Assembly: GCF_947501665.1 (NCBI RefSeq)
Contig: NZ_CANMWS010000002.1
Location: forward strand, 1 to 64,000
Origin: an uncultured Shewanella sp.
GTDB taxonomy: Bacteria > Pseudomonadota > Gammaproteobacteria > Enterobacterales > Shewanellaceae
Reading direction: 5' to 3'
Length of the DNA: 64,000 nt
A program made the translations under genes and the position numbers. Each line of letters begins with the position of its first letter. Position 1 is the stretch's first letter. Of this stretch, positions 54,379 to 64,000 are shown piece after piece. The notes under the pieces are model-generated. The model was not told the DNA's origin. It saw only the letters and a program-made list of their open reading frames with translations, and did no database searches.

Positions 54379-55185
54379 AACAATCCCTTGTTTTCATATG
54401 TGTGCAAAAAAGGTAACAGAAATACAGCTAACACATTGCTAACTCAAGGGTTATTTTTATGAATGATAAAAAATGGGGGGTATGTCGCAAAGTTGAAAAG
54501 CTAATTTCAGAAATGAGTTTTTTGGACAATACAAAAAATCATGAGCTATACCTCTACCAGTGATAAACAAGGCTTATCACTGGTAACACACCAGCTCACC
54601 TTGACTAAGGCAAAAATAAACCCTCTTGAAGAATACTAAAAAGTGAGGCATCGCGTTTATATCAAAGTTTGTAATTAAATAGCGCGTCTTCCCCGCTATC
54701 ACGGCATTTTCGGCTTCCTATGAGGCTCTGAACCTGTATTTGCCATGCCGCTCTGAGATTTGTCAGAACACGAACAATTCGAAGAAACACATAGATTTGG
54801 TTTTTTAAATTATAGTGTAGATGCATTTGTGGCCTTCGACTTCAGGGAGGAAATCGCAGAGCGCTCAGGGATGAGTTAACAGCGTGCCACAAAGGAAGCT
54901 ACACAAAACCCGCTGGAAGCGATAAATCCACATGAACATGCAAACGATAAATACATTTTCCAATACCAAAAAGGCAAACGCTAGTTTATTACAACCCTGT
55001 GTGGGTGGGAACCCACGACTTTAGCCTGCGGCAGCAATTTACACAATGAAAGCTCAATACTGCCAATACACTCTTTAAACCAAAAAAAGTAAAAAGCTAA
55101 AATAAAAATGTCGTCAGCCTTCATTTATAGGCACAAAGCCTTTGGGAAAATTGACACCATTGAAAACCAATGGTGTCAAAACACA
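54379..55185. other. 800-base gap with hairpin repeat and a possible IS200/IS605 remnant
   Basis: No intact gene is visible. The segment contains the right copy of the hairpin repeat (54551-54583) and a less AT-rich stretch (about 54640-55040) with short broken frames. At about 54999-55033 the hairpin GTGGG-TGGGAA-CCCAC followed by GACTTTAGCC resembles the right end of IS200/IS605 elements. A 34-codon frame (54460-54564) ends in the hairpin repeat and is probably not a gene. Confidence 0.35.
54551..54583. repeat. Hairpin repeat, right copy
   Basis: CCTCTACCAGTGATAA-loop-GCTTATCACTGG shares 16 and 12 exact bases with 52802-52833, differing mainly in the loop. It lies about 170 bases before the start of the hydrolase gene. 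Confidence 0.7.
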
Positions 55186-56709
55186 TTACTCAACTCGAAA
55201 CGCCAACCCCGTAGCCTGACTCATTTGAGTCATATTACTCATATTACAAACCGCGCCATCAACAGATGAACGATTAACAGGTAAAGCATACTCATCTTTT
55301 AGCCCCTCTTTTAACATGAAGCCCTTTTCTACCCAGTACCCTACTGCGCACACGAGTGTGTCGTTATAAAAAATCATCGGCACTCGCGCCCGTGCCCAAG
55401 GAGCAACATTGAGCTCTTGCCAAAGTTTCTTTAATTCACGGCCTTTATCACGAAAATGCGGCTGACAACGAGTACTGCCTGCAATACCAAACCGTAATGT
55501 CACCGTCTCTGTCGCTTTAGGTGGGCGAATTAACGGCATTGCATTCCCCGTTAAAGAGTGCCCATAAAGCATGAGATGCTCTTGAGCATCCTCAGCAGCA
55601 TCATTGAATGAAAAAAGTATTATTGGCGCGTCAGTGTCTCTGGGTAACGAATGCCAAGACAGGGGGATCGGCGCCTTAGCCCATTGTGTAAACATTTTTG
55701 TTAGCCTAGCCTCAGCTTTTGCATCGAACAAATAAACATTTTGTCCAAAGCGCCTCGCCAACATATTACCCACTTGCATGGCTTGTTTTGCGTCCACTTT
55801 CGCTAATAACACTTGGGTGAGTAATTCTTTATTTTGCACGTGAGACAAAGGTTGAAAACCTTGTTTTTCAATAAAAGCACGCATTAGTAGCGCTTGCCAA
55901 GCGTCACTTTGCTGAGCTAAAAGCGTCAAATTTAATCCTTGCCCCCATGCAGACACACTCAGCATTAATGGCAGTTTTTTAGCAACTTCATCATCGAGTA
56001 CCGCTTGTTGCTCAAAACACAGCTGCGCACTGCGATTGGCCGTTTTACCTATGCTCGGCCAACGGGCTTTAAGCTGTGGAATAATCTCACGTCGCAGGAA
56101 GTTACGATCAAATTGGGTATTATGATTGCTTTCATCTTCAATATGCGTCAACGCTTGATTTTCTGCATACTGCTCAATTTGCGCTCGCTCCACTTGCAAT
56201 AATGGACGCAGTAAGTGCTTATCACTATCAAAAGCTTGAGACTCTCCCATCGACGCTAATCCTTTAGGGCCTAATCCCCGTTTCAGGGCTAATAATAGCG
56301 TTTCAAGTTGGTCATCTTGGTGATGCGCCGTTAGCAACACATCCCCTGAGCGCATATGCTTGGCAATTGCCGCATACCTCACCGCTCTCGCTTCAGCCTC
56401 AATACTGAGTCTTGCCCCCGTTCTTACGGTCACTTTTTCAAGGGTAAACGGCAATTGATAAGCTAAAGCTTGCCTTTGACAATGCTCAGCCCATTCATCA
56501 CTGTTAGCACTTAAGCCATGATGTACATGAATTAAGTGATATTTAAACTGAGTAGGGTGTGCTATTGCAAACTCACTCAACCCATGCAGTAACACTTCCG
56601 AGTCAACGCCACCACTGTAAGCAAGCACCAACTTAGCTCCAGTGTGAATATCACTCTTTGTAAGACTGTTCTCTATCAACTGAGCAATATTGATGGCCTG
56701 ATAACTCAC
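55186..56709 (-). CDS. tilS: tRNA(Ile)-lysidine synthetase
   Basis: The 507-aa cytoplasmic enzyme modifies C34 of tRNA-Ile(CAU) to lysidine. The PP-loop is LAYSGGVDSEVLLHGL, with IHVHHGL and the HHQDDQLETLLLALKRG motif; C-terminal TilS domains follow (GAIAGSTRCQ region, RELKKLWQELNVAPWARARVP). It is longer than E. coli TilS (about 430 residues). It starts 41 bases after the dnaE stop and is probably co-transcribed with it. Confidence 0.95.
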   Translation of the reverse strand: MSYQAINIAQLIENSLTKSDIHTGAKLVLAYSGGVDSEVLLHGLSEFAIAHPTQFKYHLIHVHHGLSANSDEWAEHCQRQALAYQLPFTLEKVTVRTGARLSIEAEARAVRYAAIAKHMRSGDVLLTAHHQDDQLETLLLALKRGLGPKGLASMGESQAFDSDKHLLRPLLQVERAQIEQYAENQALTHIEDESNHNTQFDRNFLRREIIPQLKARWPSIGKTANRSAQLCFEQQAVLDDEVAKKLPLMLSVSAWGQGLNLTLLAQQSDAWQALLMRAFIEKQGFQPLSHVQNKELLTQVLLAKVDAKQAMQVGNMLARRFGQNVYLFDAKAEARLTKMFTQWAKAPIPLSWHSLPRDTDAPIILFSFNDAAEDAQEHLMLYGHSLTGNAMPLIRPPKATETVTLRFGIAGSTRCQPHFRDKGRELKKLWQELNVAPWARARVPMIFYNDTLVCAVGYWVEKGFMLKEGLKDEYALPVNRSSVDGAVCNMSNMTQMSQATGLAFRVE

Positions 56710-56750
56710 TGACTTGACTCCCTATTAAACTTAAAATAACTTACGCAGCT

Positions 56751-59700
56751 TCAAAATAAGATCCGCACTTTGTCTGAGCCTGACAAGGATTCCAATGATA
56801 ACATCAGCTCATCGCTAGGGTTCACTTGCCACGCTTCACCGAGTCTAAATTGACTTTTAACTTGTGATTTAGAATAGTTAATCACCATAGGCACTTTACC
56901 GTCTTTCCAAGGCTGCACTGCCTCTTTGAGTCGCTCAAACCAATCAAGGCTCACCTCATCGCCTTGAATATCCATCTCAACAGCTTGGGCAAAGTGACTG
57001 CGTGCTTCGCCCATATCAATAATGTTTCTGGCGGTCATACGATTACCCCCTGAGAAATCATCAAAGCTCACTTCTCCTTCAATGATAAGAATGCGATCTT
57101 TTTCCAGCAAGTGATTAAATTTCTCAAACGCTTCGGTGAACATCATCACCTCTAAACGCGCACTCTTATCATCTAAGGTCACAAGCCCCATTTTTGAGCC
57201 CCGTTTAGTGAGCATGACACGGGTGGCGACCACAAGCCCTGCCGCCTTCATGGTTTTCCCCCGCTCGGTGGGATGGATATCTTTTAAACGACAAGACGTA
57301 TAATGCTTCAGTTCTTTCAAATATTGATTAATCGGATGGCCAGTAAGATATAAGCCTAACGTATCTCGCTCTCCTTCCAACCAAATTTTGTCTGGCCAAG
57401 GTGCGCACTCAACAAATTGCTGTTTATTATCTTCAGGCTCACTATTGAGTAAACCAAACATATCATGCTGACCTATGGCTTCAGCTTTAGCGTGTTGATC
57501 TGCCGCACGTATCGCTTCAGGTAAGGTGGCCATCATTGCCGCTCTATGAGGCCCAAGTTTATCCATTGCGCCTGCTTGAATAAGCTTTTCAAGTACACGT
57601 TTATTGAGTTTCTTCAAATCCACCCGTGCACAAAAATCAAATAAGTCCGTAAAAGGCCCTTGCTCACGTGCTTCAATAATGGATTCAACTGGGCCTTCCC
57701 CCACCCCTTTAATCGCGCCAATGCCGTATACAATGTTGAGCTCTTTATCCACCGTAAAATGCAATTGGCCTTTATTTACATCCGGGGGCAATAATGGCAT
57801 CCCCATACGTTCACATTCGTCCACTAAGGTCACGATTTTATCGGTATTATCCATATCCGCCGACATCACCGCCGCCATAAACTGCGCCGGATAATGGGTC
57901 TTTAGCCATAATGTTTGATAAGACACCAGTGCATAAGCCGCCGAATGCGATTTGTTAAAACCATATCCAGCAAATTTTTCCACTAAGTCGAAGATTTTCA
58001 TGGCCAGATCGCCATCAACACCATTATTTACCGAGCCTTCTTTAAAGGTACCACGCTGTTTCGCCATTTCTTCAGGCTTTTTCTTACCCATGGCACGGCG
58101 AAGCATATCTGCACCGCCCAGCGTATACCCCGCTAGCACCTGTGCAATTTGCATCACTTGCTCTTGATACAAAATAATGCCGTAAGTCGGTTCAAGTAAG
58201 GTCTGTAATGACTCATGCTGATATTGCGCATCAGGATAGGAGACTTCTTCACGGCCATGTTTACGTTCAATAAAGTTATCAACCATGCCTGATTGCAAAG
58301 GACCAGGTCTAAACAGTGCCACTAATGCAATCATATCTTCAAAGCAATCAGGCTGAAGCCGTTTAATCAAATCTTTCATGCCACGGGATTCTAACTGGAA
58401 CACCGCTGTCGTTTCATAACGTTGCAATAATTTAAATGACTTAGGATCGTCAAGAGGGATCGCCGCAATATCCACTATCGGTAGGCCTTGGGCTTGATTA
58501 GTGCTGTTCACCATTTGCAGCGCCCAATCAATAATAGTCAACGTTCGCAGCCCTAAGAAGTCAAACTTAACTAGCCCTGCGGTTTCCACATCGTTTTTAT
58601 CAAACTGAGTGACAGGGTTTTGCCCTTCGCTGTCACAATAAATAGGTGCAAAATCCGTAATGGTGGTGGGCGAAATAACCACCCCTCCAGCATGTTTACC
58701 TGCGTTACGGGTAACCCCTTCTAATATGCGGCACATATCGATGAGATCTTTCACCTCTTCGCTGCCGTCATAAGCTTCTTGTAAACCCGGCTCCACCTCA
58801 AAGGCTTTGGCCAATGTCATTCCGGGCTCCGCGGGCACCATTTTCGATATTCGGTCCACAAAGCCATAGGCATGACCTTGTACACGGCCCACATCACGAA
58901 TAACCGCTTTGGCTGCCATGGTACCAAAAGTAATAATTTGCGATACCGCATCACGGCCATACAAGTCCGCCACATGATCAATCACCTCATCACGCCTATC
59001 CATGCAAAAATCGATATCAAAATCGGGCATGGACACCCGCTCAGGGTTAAGAAAACGTTCAAACAGCAAATCAAACTCTAATGGATCAAGATCCGTAATT
59101 TTAAGGGCATAGGCCACCAAAGATCCCGCCCCAGAGCCACGGCCAGGGCCAATGGGGATATCATTATCTTTACCCCATTGAATGAACTCCATCACAATCA
59201 GAAAGTAGCCAGGGAACCCCATTTGATTAATCACGTTCAATTCAATATCTAAACGCTCATCATATTCCCCACGTTTTTCAGCCCGTACCTTCTCGTCAGG
59301 AAATAAAAACACTAAACGCTCTTCTAGGCCTTTTTGTGAAACTTCGACTAAAAAGTCCTCAATCGTTAAATCGCCCGTTGGAAAATTAGGCAGAAAATAC
59401 TCACCTAAACGTACGGTCACATTACAGCGCTTGGCAATTTGAACACTATTGGCAAGGGCTTCAGGAATGTCTTCAAATAACGCACACATGTCAGCTTCGG
59501 ATTTAAAATACTGCTGATCACTGTATTTTTTAGGCCGGCGAGGATCGGCCAAAGTGAAACCATCATGAATGGCGACTCGAATTTCATGAGCTTCAAATTC
59601 ATCAGGTTTCATAAACACTACCTGATTAGTGGCCACCACAGGCAAGCCTTTCTTTTGGGCTAATTCCACTGCCATGTGTAAATAACGCTCTTCATCGGCG

Positions 59701-60224
59701 CGGCCTGTACGAATAAGTTCCAAATAATAGCGATTGGGAAAATGCGTTTGATAAAAATCAACCAGGCTATCAACTTGCCCCTGATTACCTTTCAATAATG
59801 CCTTTCCAATATCCCCTTCTCGGCCACCCGAGATGAGTAATAAACCGGATTGATACTTTTTCAGCCAAGCATGATCAATCACCGCTCTATCTTGAATATG
59901 ACCCCGTAAATAAGCGTCACTGATGAGTAATGTGAGGTTTTTATATCCCTCATTATTCATCGCCAGTACAGTGATGGCACAAAGCTCATCCCCAAAATCA
60001 GGGGATTGCACCCAAAAGTCGCTGCCAATAATGGGCTTTATTCCAGCACCATGGCAACCACTGTAAAATTTCACCAAACCACATAAATTGGTCTGATCCG
60101 TTAGTGCAATTGCCGCCATCTTTTCTTCAGCCGCATGGGCTAAAATCGGTTTAACCTTAGTAATACTGTCAGACATAGAAAAGTCACTGTGGACGCGTAA
60201 ATGTACAAAACGAGGATCTGACAT
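56751..60224 (-). CDS. dnaE: DNA polymerase III alpha subunit
   Basis: The 1157-aa replicative polymerase has an N-terminal PHP domain ([15 protein letters not shown]), the catalytic palm with [21 protein letters not shown] and the metal-binding PDFDIDFC, the finger region ([18 protein letters not shown]), a helix-hairpin-helix and an OB domain near the C terminus ([28 protein letters not shown]). The length is normal. It lies between rnhB and tilS. In E. coli accA follows dnaE; it is not present here. Confidence 0.98.
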   Translation of the reverse strand: MSDPRFVHLRVHSDFSMSDSITKVKPILAHAAEEKMAAIALTDQTNLCGLVKFYSGCHGAGIKPIIGSDFWVQSPDFGDELCAITVLAMNNEGYKNLTLLISDAYLRGHIQDRAVIDHAWLKKYQSGLLLISGGREGDIGKALLKGNQGQVDSLVDFYQTHFPNRYYLELIRTGRADEERYLHMAVELAQKKGLPVVATNQVVFMKPDEFEAHEIRVAIHDGFTLADPRRPKKYSDQQYFKSEADMCALFEDIPEALANSVQIAKRCNVTVRLGEYFLPNFPTGDLTIEDFLVEVSQKGLEERLVFLFPDEKVRAEKRGEYDERLDIELNVINQMGFPGYFLIVMEFIQWGKDNDIPIGPGRGSGAGSLVAYALKITDLDPLEFDLLFERFLNPERVSMPDFDIDFCMDRRDEVIDHVADLYGRDAVSQIITFGTMAAKAVIRDVGRVQGHAYGFVDRISKMVPAEPGMTLAKAFEVEPGLQEAYDGSEEVKDLIDMCRILEGVTRNAGKHAGGVVISPTTITDFAPIYCDSEGQNPVTQFDKNDVETAGLVKFDFLGLRTLTIIDWALQMVNSTNQAQGLPIVDIAAIPLDDPKSFKLLQRYETTAVFQLESRGMKDLIKRLQPDCFEDMIALVALFRPGPLQSGMVDNFIERKHGREEVSYPDAQYQHESLQTLLEPTYGIILYQEQVMQIAQVLAGYTLGGADMLRRAMGKKKPEEMAKQRGTFKEGSVNNGVDGDLAMKIFDLVEKFAGYGFNKSHSAAYALVSYQTLWLKTHYPAQFMAAVMSADMDNTDKIVTLVDECERMGMPLLPPDVNKGQLHFTVDKELNIVYGIGAIKGVGEGPVESIIEAREQGPFTDLFDFCARVDLKKLNKRVLEKLIQAGAMDKLGPHRAAMMATLPEAIRAADQHAKAEAIGQHDMFGLLNSEPEDNKQQFVECAPWPDKIWLEGERDTLGLYLTGHPINQYLKELKHYTSCRLKDIHPTERGKTMKAAGLVVATRVMLTKRGSKMGLVTLDDKSARLEVMMFTEAFEKFNHLLEKDRILIIEGEVSFDDFSGGNRMTARNIIDMGEARSHFAQAVEMDIQGDEVSLDWFERLKEAVQPWKDGKVPMVINYSKSQVKSQFRLGEAWQVNPSDELMLSLESLSGSDKVRILF

Positions 60225-60355
60225 AAGTAAATTTATCTTTTATTAGGTTAAACAATACATCTTAATATTATTGCCACGCATTGCCGAGTAACGATGAGTA
60301 AAGCAAGTGACGCTGACGGTTTATGCTAACGCATATTGTTGTTATTTTTTAGCGC

Positions 60356-60967
60356 TTATTTTAATGCGGCCTGTACTGGCCGAAAACTTTTCCTATGTTG
60401 CTCTAACACTCCCCACCGCGATAAGGCTTCAAAGTGGGCTTTGGTTGGATAGCCTTTGTGCTTATCAAACCCATACTGAGGGTGCTCAAGTGCTAATTCA
60501 GCCATCTGTCTATCTCTGACCACTTTGGCAATAATAGAGGCTGCGCTAATAGCATCAATTAAGCCATCGCCTTTAATAATCGCATGGCTTTCGATCCCAA
60601 AGTCTGGACTACGATTACCATCTACCAGCACTAAATCAGGGATAAGCGTCAAGCCTTTTACTGCTCTTTGCATGGCCAACATGGTGGCTTGTAAAATGTT
60701 CAGTTCATCAATTTCAGCTGGAGTTGCAGAGCCAATACTCACCGATAAGGCTTTTTCATTGATTTCTGTAAACAAGGCTTCGCGTTTCTTTTCGGTGAGC
60801 TTTTTTGAGTCATTCAAGCCTAAAATGGGGTTATTCACATCAAGGACTACAGCGGCGGTGACGACATTACCAATTAATGGGCCACGGCCCACTTCATCAA
60901 CACCTGCATAGTGACCTTGACAAAGCTGAGCCACTTGCTCTGCTGATATATTTTTAATGGTGGCCAT
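60356..60967 (-). CDS. rnhB: Ribonuclease HII
   Basis: The 203-aa enzyme cuts RNA in RNA-DNA hybrids and removes single ribonucleotides from DNA. The active-site carboxylates lie in [24 protein letters not shown] and [15 protein letters not shown], and the family's [10 protein letters not shown] block is present as [17 protein letters not shown]. The length is typical. It is followed by dnaE after 131 bases. Confidence 0.97.
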   Translation of the reverse strand: MATIKNISAEQVAQLCQGHYAGVDEVGRGPLIGNVVTAAVVLDVNNPILGLNDSKKLTEKKREALFTEINEKALSVSIGSATPAEIDELNILQATMLAMQRAVKGLTLIPDLVLVDGNRSPDFGIESHAIIKGDGLIDAISAASIIAKVVRDRQMAELALEHPQYGFDKHKGYPTKAHFEALSRWGVLEQHRKSFRPVQAALK

Positions 60968-61017
60968 AATGGCAAATTTTCCGTTAAATAAAATGTACAG
61001 GGGATAACGTTAAGCGC

Positions 61018-62166
61018 TTAACCCTGGATCAAAGCGACCACCGCTTGTGCCGCTTTTTCGCTAGCATCTTGCTTTAACACTTGATGCAACGCTTTAAATT
61101 TATCAATGACTGCAGTCATGTCATTATCAAATAATACAGCCACAGCTTGCGCAATATTCTCAGGTGTACAGTCAGCTTGAATGAGCTCTTTAACGAGCAC
61201 TTCGTCGGATAATAAATTAGGTAATGAAAATTGATCAATCAACATTAATCGTTTTGCGATATGATAAGTCATCGCATTTAGACGATAAGCAACTACCATG
61301 GGTCTTTTCACGAGCATAGCTTCAAGCGTTGCCGTACCCGATGCCAGTAAAATCGCATCAGCCGCCGCCATCACTTCTCTAGATTGCCCCTCAATTAAGG
61401 TAATATCAAGACTCGGTGCATGACTCTTAAGCGCCTCTTCAAATTGCGCACGGCGCTTGGCATTAACCAATGGCGTAATAAATTTAAGGTTAGGATAACG
61501 CAGCTTTAGCAACTTAGCCGCTTTAACAAAGGGCTCAGCTAATTGCTTCAGTTCGCCACCTCGAGAGCCGGGCAGGACAGCTAAATAAGTCTCTGTCGCA
61601 GATAAGCCTAACTGCTCTCTGGCCAGTAATTTATCACTTTCAAAAGGAATATCATCCGCAAGCGTATGGCCGACAAAGGTGCAAGGGACTTGATGCTTAT
61701 CATAGAATGCTTTTTCAAACGGCAGTAAAGACAATACCATGTTCGTCGCTTTCGCTATTTTAACAATACGCTTTGGTCGCCATGCCCAAACAGAGGGGCT
61801 CACATAGTGAACGGTTTTAATCCCTTTGGCTTTTAACTTCATTTCCACACCAATATTAAAATCAGGTGCATCAATACCAATAAAGCAATCAGGTTTAACT
61901 TGGCTTAAAACAGTGATCAATTCCCGTCTCACCTCCAATAGTCGAGGCAAACGAGAGAGTACTTCCACAATCCCCATGACGGCCAATTCTTCAAATGAAA
62001 ACAAAGACTCAAAGCCTAATGCGTCCATTTTAGGGCCACCAATACCGATAAAGCGAGCATCTGGGTAACGTTGTTGAAGTGCCTTAATTAAACCTGCACC
62101 TAAAATATCGCCGGAGAGTTCTCCGGCGACCATAGCAAAAACAAGAGGCTTATTTTCGTTTATCAT
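61018..62166 (-). CDS. lpxB: Lipid-A-disaccharide synthase
   Basis: The 382-aa GT19 enzyme joins UDP-2,3-diacylglucosamine to lipid X, forming the lipid A disaccharide. Motifs are [33 protein letters not shown] and LPGSRGGEL. The ATG at 62166 gives the standard N terminus. The frame is open from a TTG five codons earlier. It follows lpxA by 76 bases. Confidence 0.97.
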   Translation of the reverse strand: MINENKPLVFAMVAGELSGDILGAGLIKALQQRYPDARFIGIGGPKMDALGFESLFSFEELAVMGIVEVLSRLPRLLEVRRELITVLSQVKPDCFIGIDAPDFNIGVEMKLKAKGIKTVHYVSPSVWAWRPKRIVKIAKATNMVLSLLPFEKAFYDKHQVPCTFVGHTLADDIPFESDKLLAREQLGLSATETYLAVLPGSRGGELKQLAEPFVKAAKLLKLRYPNLKFITPLVNAKRRAQFEEALKSHAPSLDITLIEGQSREVMAAADAILLASGTATLEAMLVKRPMVVAYRLNAMTYHIAKRLMLIDQFSLPNLLSDEVLVKELIQADCTPENIAQAVAVLFDNDMTAVIDKFKALHQVLKQDASEKAAQAVVALIQG

Positions 62167-62242
62167 GATAATCGATTTCAAAAGAATGTGAGCAGAAGAA
62201 AAGTGGATGAAAACATAATGCTTTCATCCACAACGATATGTG

Positions 62243-63013
62243 TTAGCGAACAATACCGCGACTGGATCGGCTGACAAAATCGGTAAACAATTTCACTTGT
62301 TCATCCTGCTCAGCAGGTGCAGCTAATTCTGTCATTGCTTCATCAAGTGTTAGCCCATTACGATACATCGTTTTATACGCACGGCGAACCGCTAACTGAC
62401 TCTCTTTGGAAAAGCCGCGACGTTTAAGCCCTTCGATATTTAATCCACGAGGTTTAGCAGGAAATCCTGATGCCATCACAAACGGCGGCACATCTTGCAG
62501 TACCACTGAGCTCCCTGCAGTAAATGCATGTGCACCAATGTGTACGAATTGATGTACCCCAGTCATGCCACCTAAAATGGCCCAATCACCCACATGAACA
62601 TGGCCCGCAATCGATGCATTATTCGCCATAATGACATTATCTCCCACCACACAGTCATGGGCAATATGCACATAAGCCATAAAGAGATTGTGAGAACCGA
62701 TACGGGTTTCCCAATTATCTTGGGTTGTACCACGATGAATAGTCACGGATTCTCGAATGACATTATGATCGCCAATGATAAGACGCGTCTCTTCACCAGC
62801 ATATTTTTTATCTTGGCACTCTTCACCGACTGAAGCGAATTGGAAAATACGATTACCTTTACCGATAACCGTAGGGCCTTTCACCACAACATGAGAACTT
62901 AACCAAGAATCATCACCAATTTCAACACCTGCACCTATATAGGTCCAAGGGCCAATAGTGACATTTTTACCAATTTTGGCATCAGGATGGATATACGCTA
63001 ATTCATCAATCAC
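62243..63013 (-). CDS. lpxA: UDP-N-acetylglucosamine acyltransferase
   Basis: The 256-aa enzyme starts lipid A synthesis by adding a 3-hydroxyacyl chain to UDP-GlcNAc. Hexapeptide repeats of the left-handed beta-helix fill residues about 5-185 ([44 protein letters not shown] with the catalytic His region), followed by a helical C-terminal domain. It overlaps fabZ by four bases. Confidence 0.97.
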   Translation of the reverse strand: MIDELAYIHPDAKIGKNVTIGPWTYIGAGVEIGDDSWLSSHVVVKGPTVIGKGNRIFQFASVGEECQDKKYAGEETRLIIGDHNVIRESVTIHRGTTQDNWETRIGSHNLFMAYVHIAHDCVVGDNVIMANNASIAGHVHVGDWAILGGMTGVHQFVHIGAHAFTAGSSVVLQDVPPFVMASGFPAKPRGLNIEGLKRRGFSKESQLAVRRAYKTMYRNGLTLDEAMTELAAPAEQDEQVKLFTDFVSRSSRGIVR

Positions 63014-63471
63014 GTCTCAATCTCTCTACGGGCACACATGATTTCAGCTGAACAAACTAGTTCACCATCCACTCTCGCTTCACCTGTAAAGACGCCTATT
63101 CCGCGGCGCTCTTTAATCATTTTTACATCAAAATGCAACTGATCGCCGGGTTCAACCACTCGCTTAAAGCGTGCTTTATCGATACCCGCGAAATAATATA
63201 GCGCATCATTTGAAGGCGCATCACTCATGGTTTTAAACGCCAATAAACCTGTTGCTTGTGCCATTGCTTCTAAAATTAACACACCTGGCATCACTGGCTG
63301 AACCGGGAAATGGCCTTGAAAGAAAGGCTCATTGATCGTCACATTTTTAATGGCTTGCAAGCTTTCACCTTTAGTGAAATCAAGCACTCTGTCGATCAAT
63401 AAAAATGGGTATCTATGGGGAAGGAACTTTAATATTTCCTTAATATCCATGCTATTCAACTGATTTGACAC
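63010..63471 (-). CDS. fabZ: 3-hydroxyacyl-[acyl-carrier-protein] dehydratase FabZ
   Basis: The 153-aa hot-dog-fold enzyme dehydrates 3-hydroxyacyl-ACP in fatty-acid elongation. The signature [13 protein letters not shown] and the active-site [19 protein letters not shown] (His and Glu) are present. The length is typical. It lies 28 bases after lpxD and overlaps lpxA by four bases. Confidence 0.97.
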   Translation of the reverse strand: MSNQLNSMDIKEILKFLPHRYPFLLIDRVLDFTKGESLQAIKNVTINEPFFQGHFPVQPVMPGVLILEAMAQATGLLAFKTMSDAPSNDALYYFAGIDKARFKRVVEPGDQLHFDVKMIKERRGIGVFTGEARVDGELVCSAEIMCARREIET

Positions 63472-63499
63472 TCAATATATTCCTCAAACTCTCACTGAG

Positions 63500-64000
63500 T
63501 TATGACTCAGGATCCACATCAACCTTTTTCTCTAACTGCTTCACTCGCTGAAAAAGGTTATCCAATTGTCTAAATCTAACGGTATTTTTGCGCCACAATT
63601 TATTATCCATAGCAACAGTAGCAGAAGAGTACACGCCTGGCTCACGAATATGATTTGTGACACTTGTACTGCCTGTAATATGGGTACCATCACAGATATT
63701 AATATGGCCAGAAATAGCGCAATTCCCGCCTATGATACAATATTTCCCTATCTTGACACTACCAGCAAGTGTCGTACTGCCTGCAATCGCACTATTTTCA
63801 CCAATAATATCATTATGCGCAATCTGTACTTGGTTATCGATAATCACACCATCATGAATTTCAGTATGATCAATAGCACCACGATCTACACTGGTGCCTG
63901 CACCAATTTCAACACGTGATCCAATTCGTACACCACCGGTCTGAGGAATTTTTATCCATTGGCCACGTTCATTAGCATAACCAAAACCATCAGAGCCAAT
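63500..64000 (-). CDS. lpxD: UDP-3-O-(3-hydroxymyristoyl)glucosamine N-acyltransferase, 3' part
   Basis: About 166 C-terminal residues are visible; the reading frame runs off the right edge of the window, so the start is missing. The left-handed beta-helix repeats are clear ([67 protein letters not shown]) with the catalytic-region histidine in IAHND. The enzyme adds the second 3-hydroxyacyl chain in lipid A synthesis. A helical tail ends the protein ([14 protein letters not shown]). First gene of the lpxD-fabZ-lpxA-lpxB run. Confidence 0.96.
   Translation of the reverse strand: MGSDGFGYANERGQWIKIPQTGGVRIGSRVEIGAGTSVDRGAIDHTEIHDGVIIDNQVQIAHNDIIGENSAIAGSTTLAGSVKIGKYCIIGGNCAISGHINICDGTHITGSTSVTNHIREPGVYSSATVAMDNKLWRKNTVRFRQLDNLFQRVKQLEKKVDVDPES

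Noticed and set aside
54460..54564. 34-codon frame ending inside the hairpin repeat
   Set aside because: It is too short, weakly preceded by a ribosome-binding site, and its end is set by the repeat; probably chance.
1..64000. CRISPR arrays, rRNA genes or a prophage
   Set aside because: No regularly spaced repeats, rRNA sequence or run of phage structural genes was seen anywhere in the window.

Overview
The window comes from an AT-rich gammaproteobacterium of the Shewanella / Parashewanella type. Three things point there: the TyrR-phhB-phhA-fahA-maiA aromatic amino-acid block, the lpxD-fabZ-lpxA-lpxB-rnhB-dnaE-tilS block, and a DUF2982 protein. The genus is inferred from gene content and protein resemblance; no search was run.

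Layout. (1) 1-206: two tRNA-Val(TAC) genes, the first cut by the window edge. (2) 0.3-2.8 kb: a small unknown protein and a divergent MFS exporter / LysR pair (YnfM/YnfL type). (3) 2.8-8.1 kb: phenylalanine/tyrosine catabolism (phhA, phhB, fahA, maiA) with the regulator tyrR and two good candidate TyrR boxes. (4) 8.1-11.7 kb: galU-galE, a bactofilin and a DUF2982 membrane protein. (5) 12-34.2 kb: a large capsule/exopolysaccharide locus. It holds a Wzi-like outer-membrane protein, a LuxO/SypG-type sigma54 response regulator with its Hpt partner, an AsnB-like amidotransferase, a TagD-like CTP:glycerol-3-phosphate cytidylyltransferase and an acyltransferase. A partner-switching trio follows (REC-PP2C phosphatase, RsbW-like kinase, STAS protein), then Wza-, Wzz-, Wzy- and Wzx-like proteins, a GT2 enzyme, a three-module sugar-transferase/TagA/sugar-transferase fusion, a nucleotidyltransferase-like fusion, a TagB/TagF-like glycerophosphotransferase and a methyltransferase. 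Together these predict a surface polymer carrying glycerol phosphate, made by a Wzx/Wzy route and controlled by a split version of the Vibrio fischeri syp logic. (6) 34.5-40.6 kb: a sulfate-activation operon (cysD-cysN-SLC13 permease-cysC-DHH phosphoesterase).

(7) 40.6-55.2 kb is an accessory region. It holds a 1.5 kb AT-rich gap and a secreted-effector-like protein with internal repeats and a HCx5R phosphatase site. Next come a DUF2306 membrane protein facing an AraC regulator with membrane segments, and a probable secreted pore-forming-toxin-like protein. A complete 2.6 kb insertion sequence (47905-50507) follows, with a perfect 14-bp target duplication. It encodes a frameshifted ISNCY/IS1202-type transposase and carries a FimB-like tyrosine recombinase plus a small unknown gene as passengers. 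After it lie a very AT-rich HD-phosphohydrolase / TLC-like membrane protein pair and an orphan peptidoglycan-hydrolase effector overlapping a small lipoprotein that looks like its immunity protein, the pair bracketed by two near-identical hairpin repeats. (8) 55.2-64 kb: housekeeping genes tilS, dnaE, rnhB, lpxB, lpxA, fabZ and the 3' part of lpxD, all on the minus strand.

The strongest candidates for something new are the IS with recombinase passengers, the teichoic-acid-like polymer locus with its two regulatory modules, the repeat-phosphatase effector, and the HD/TLC pair.
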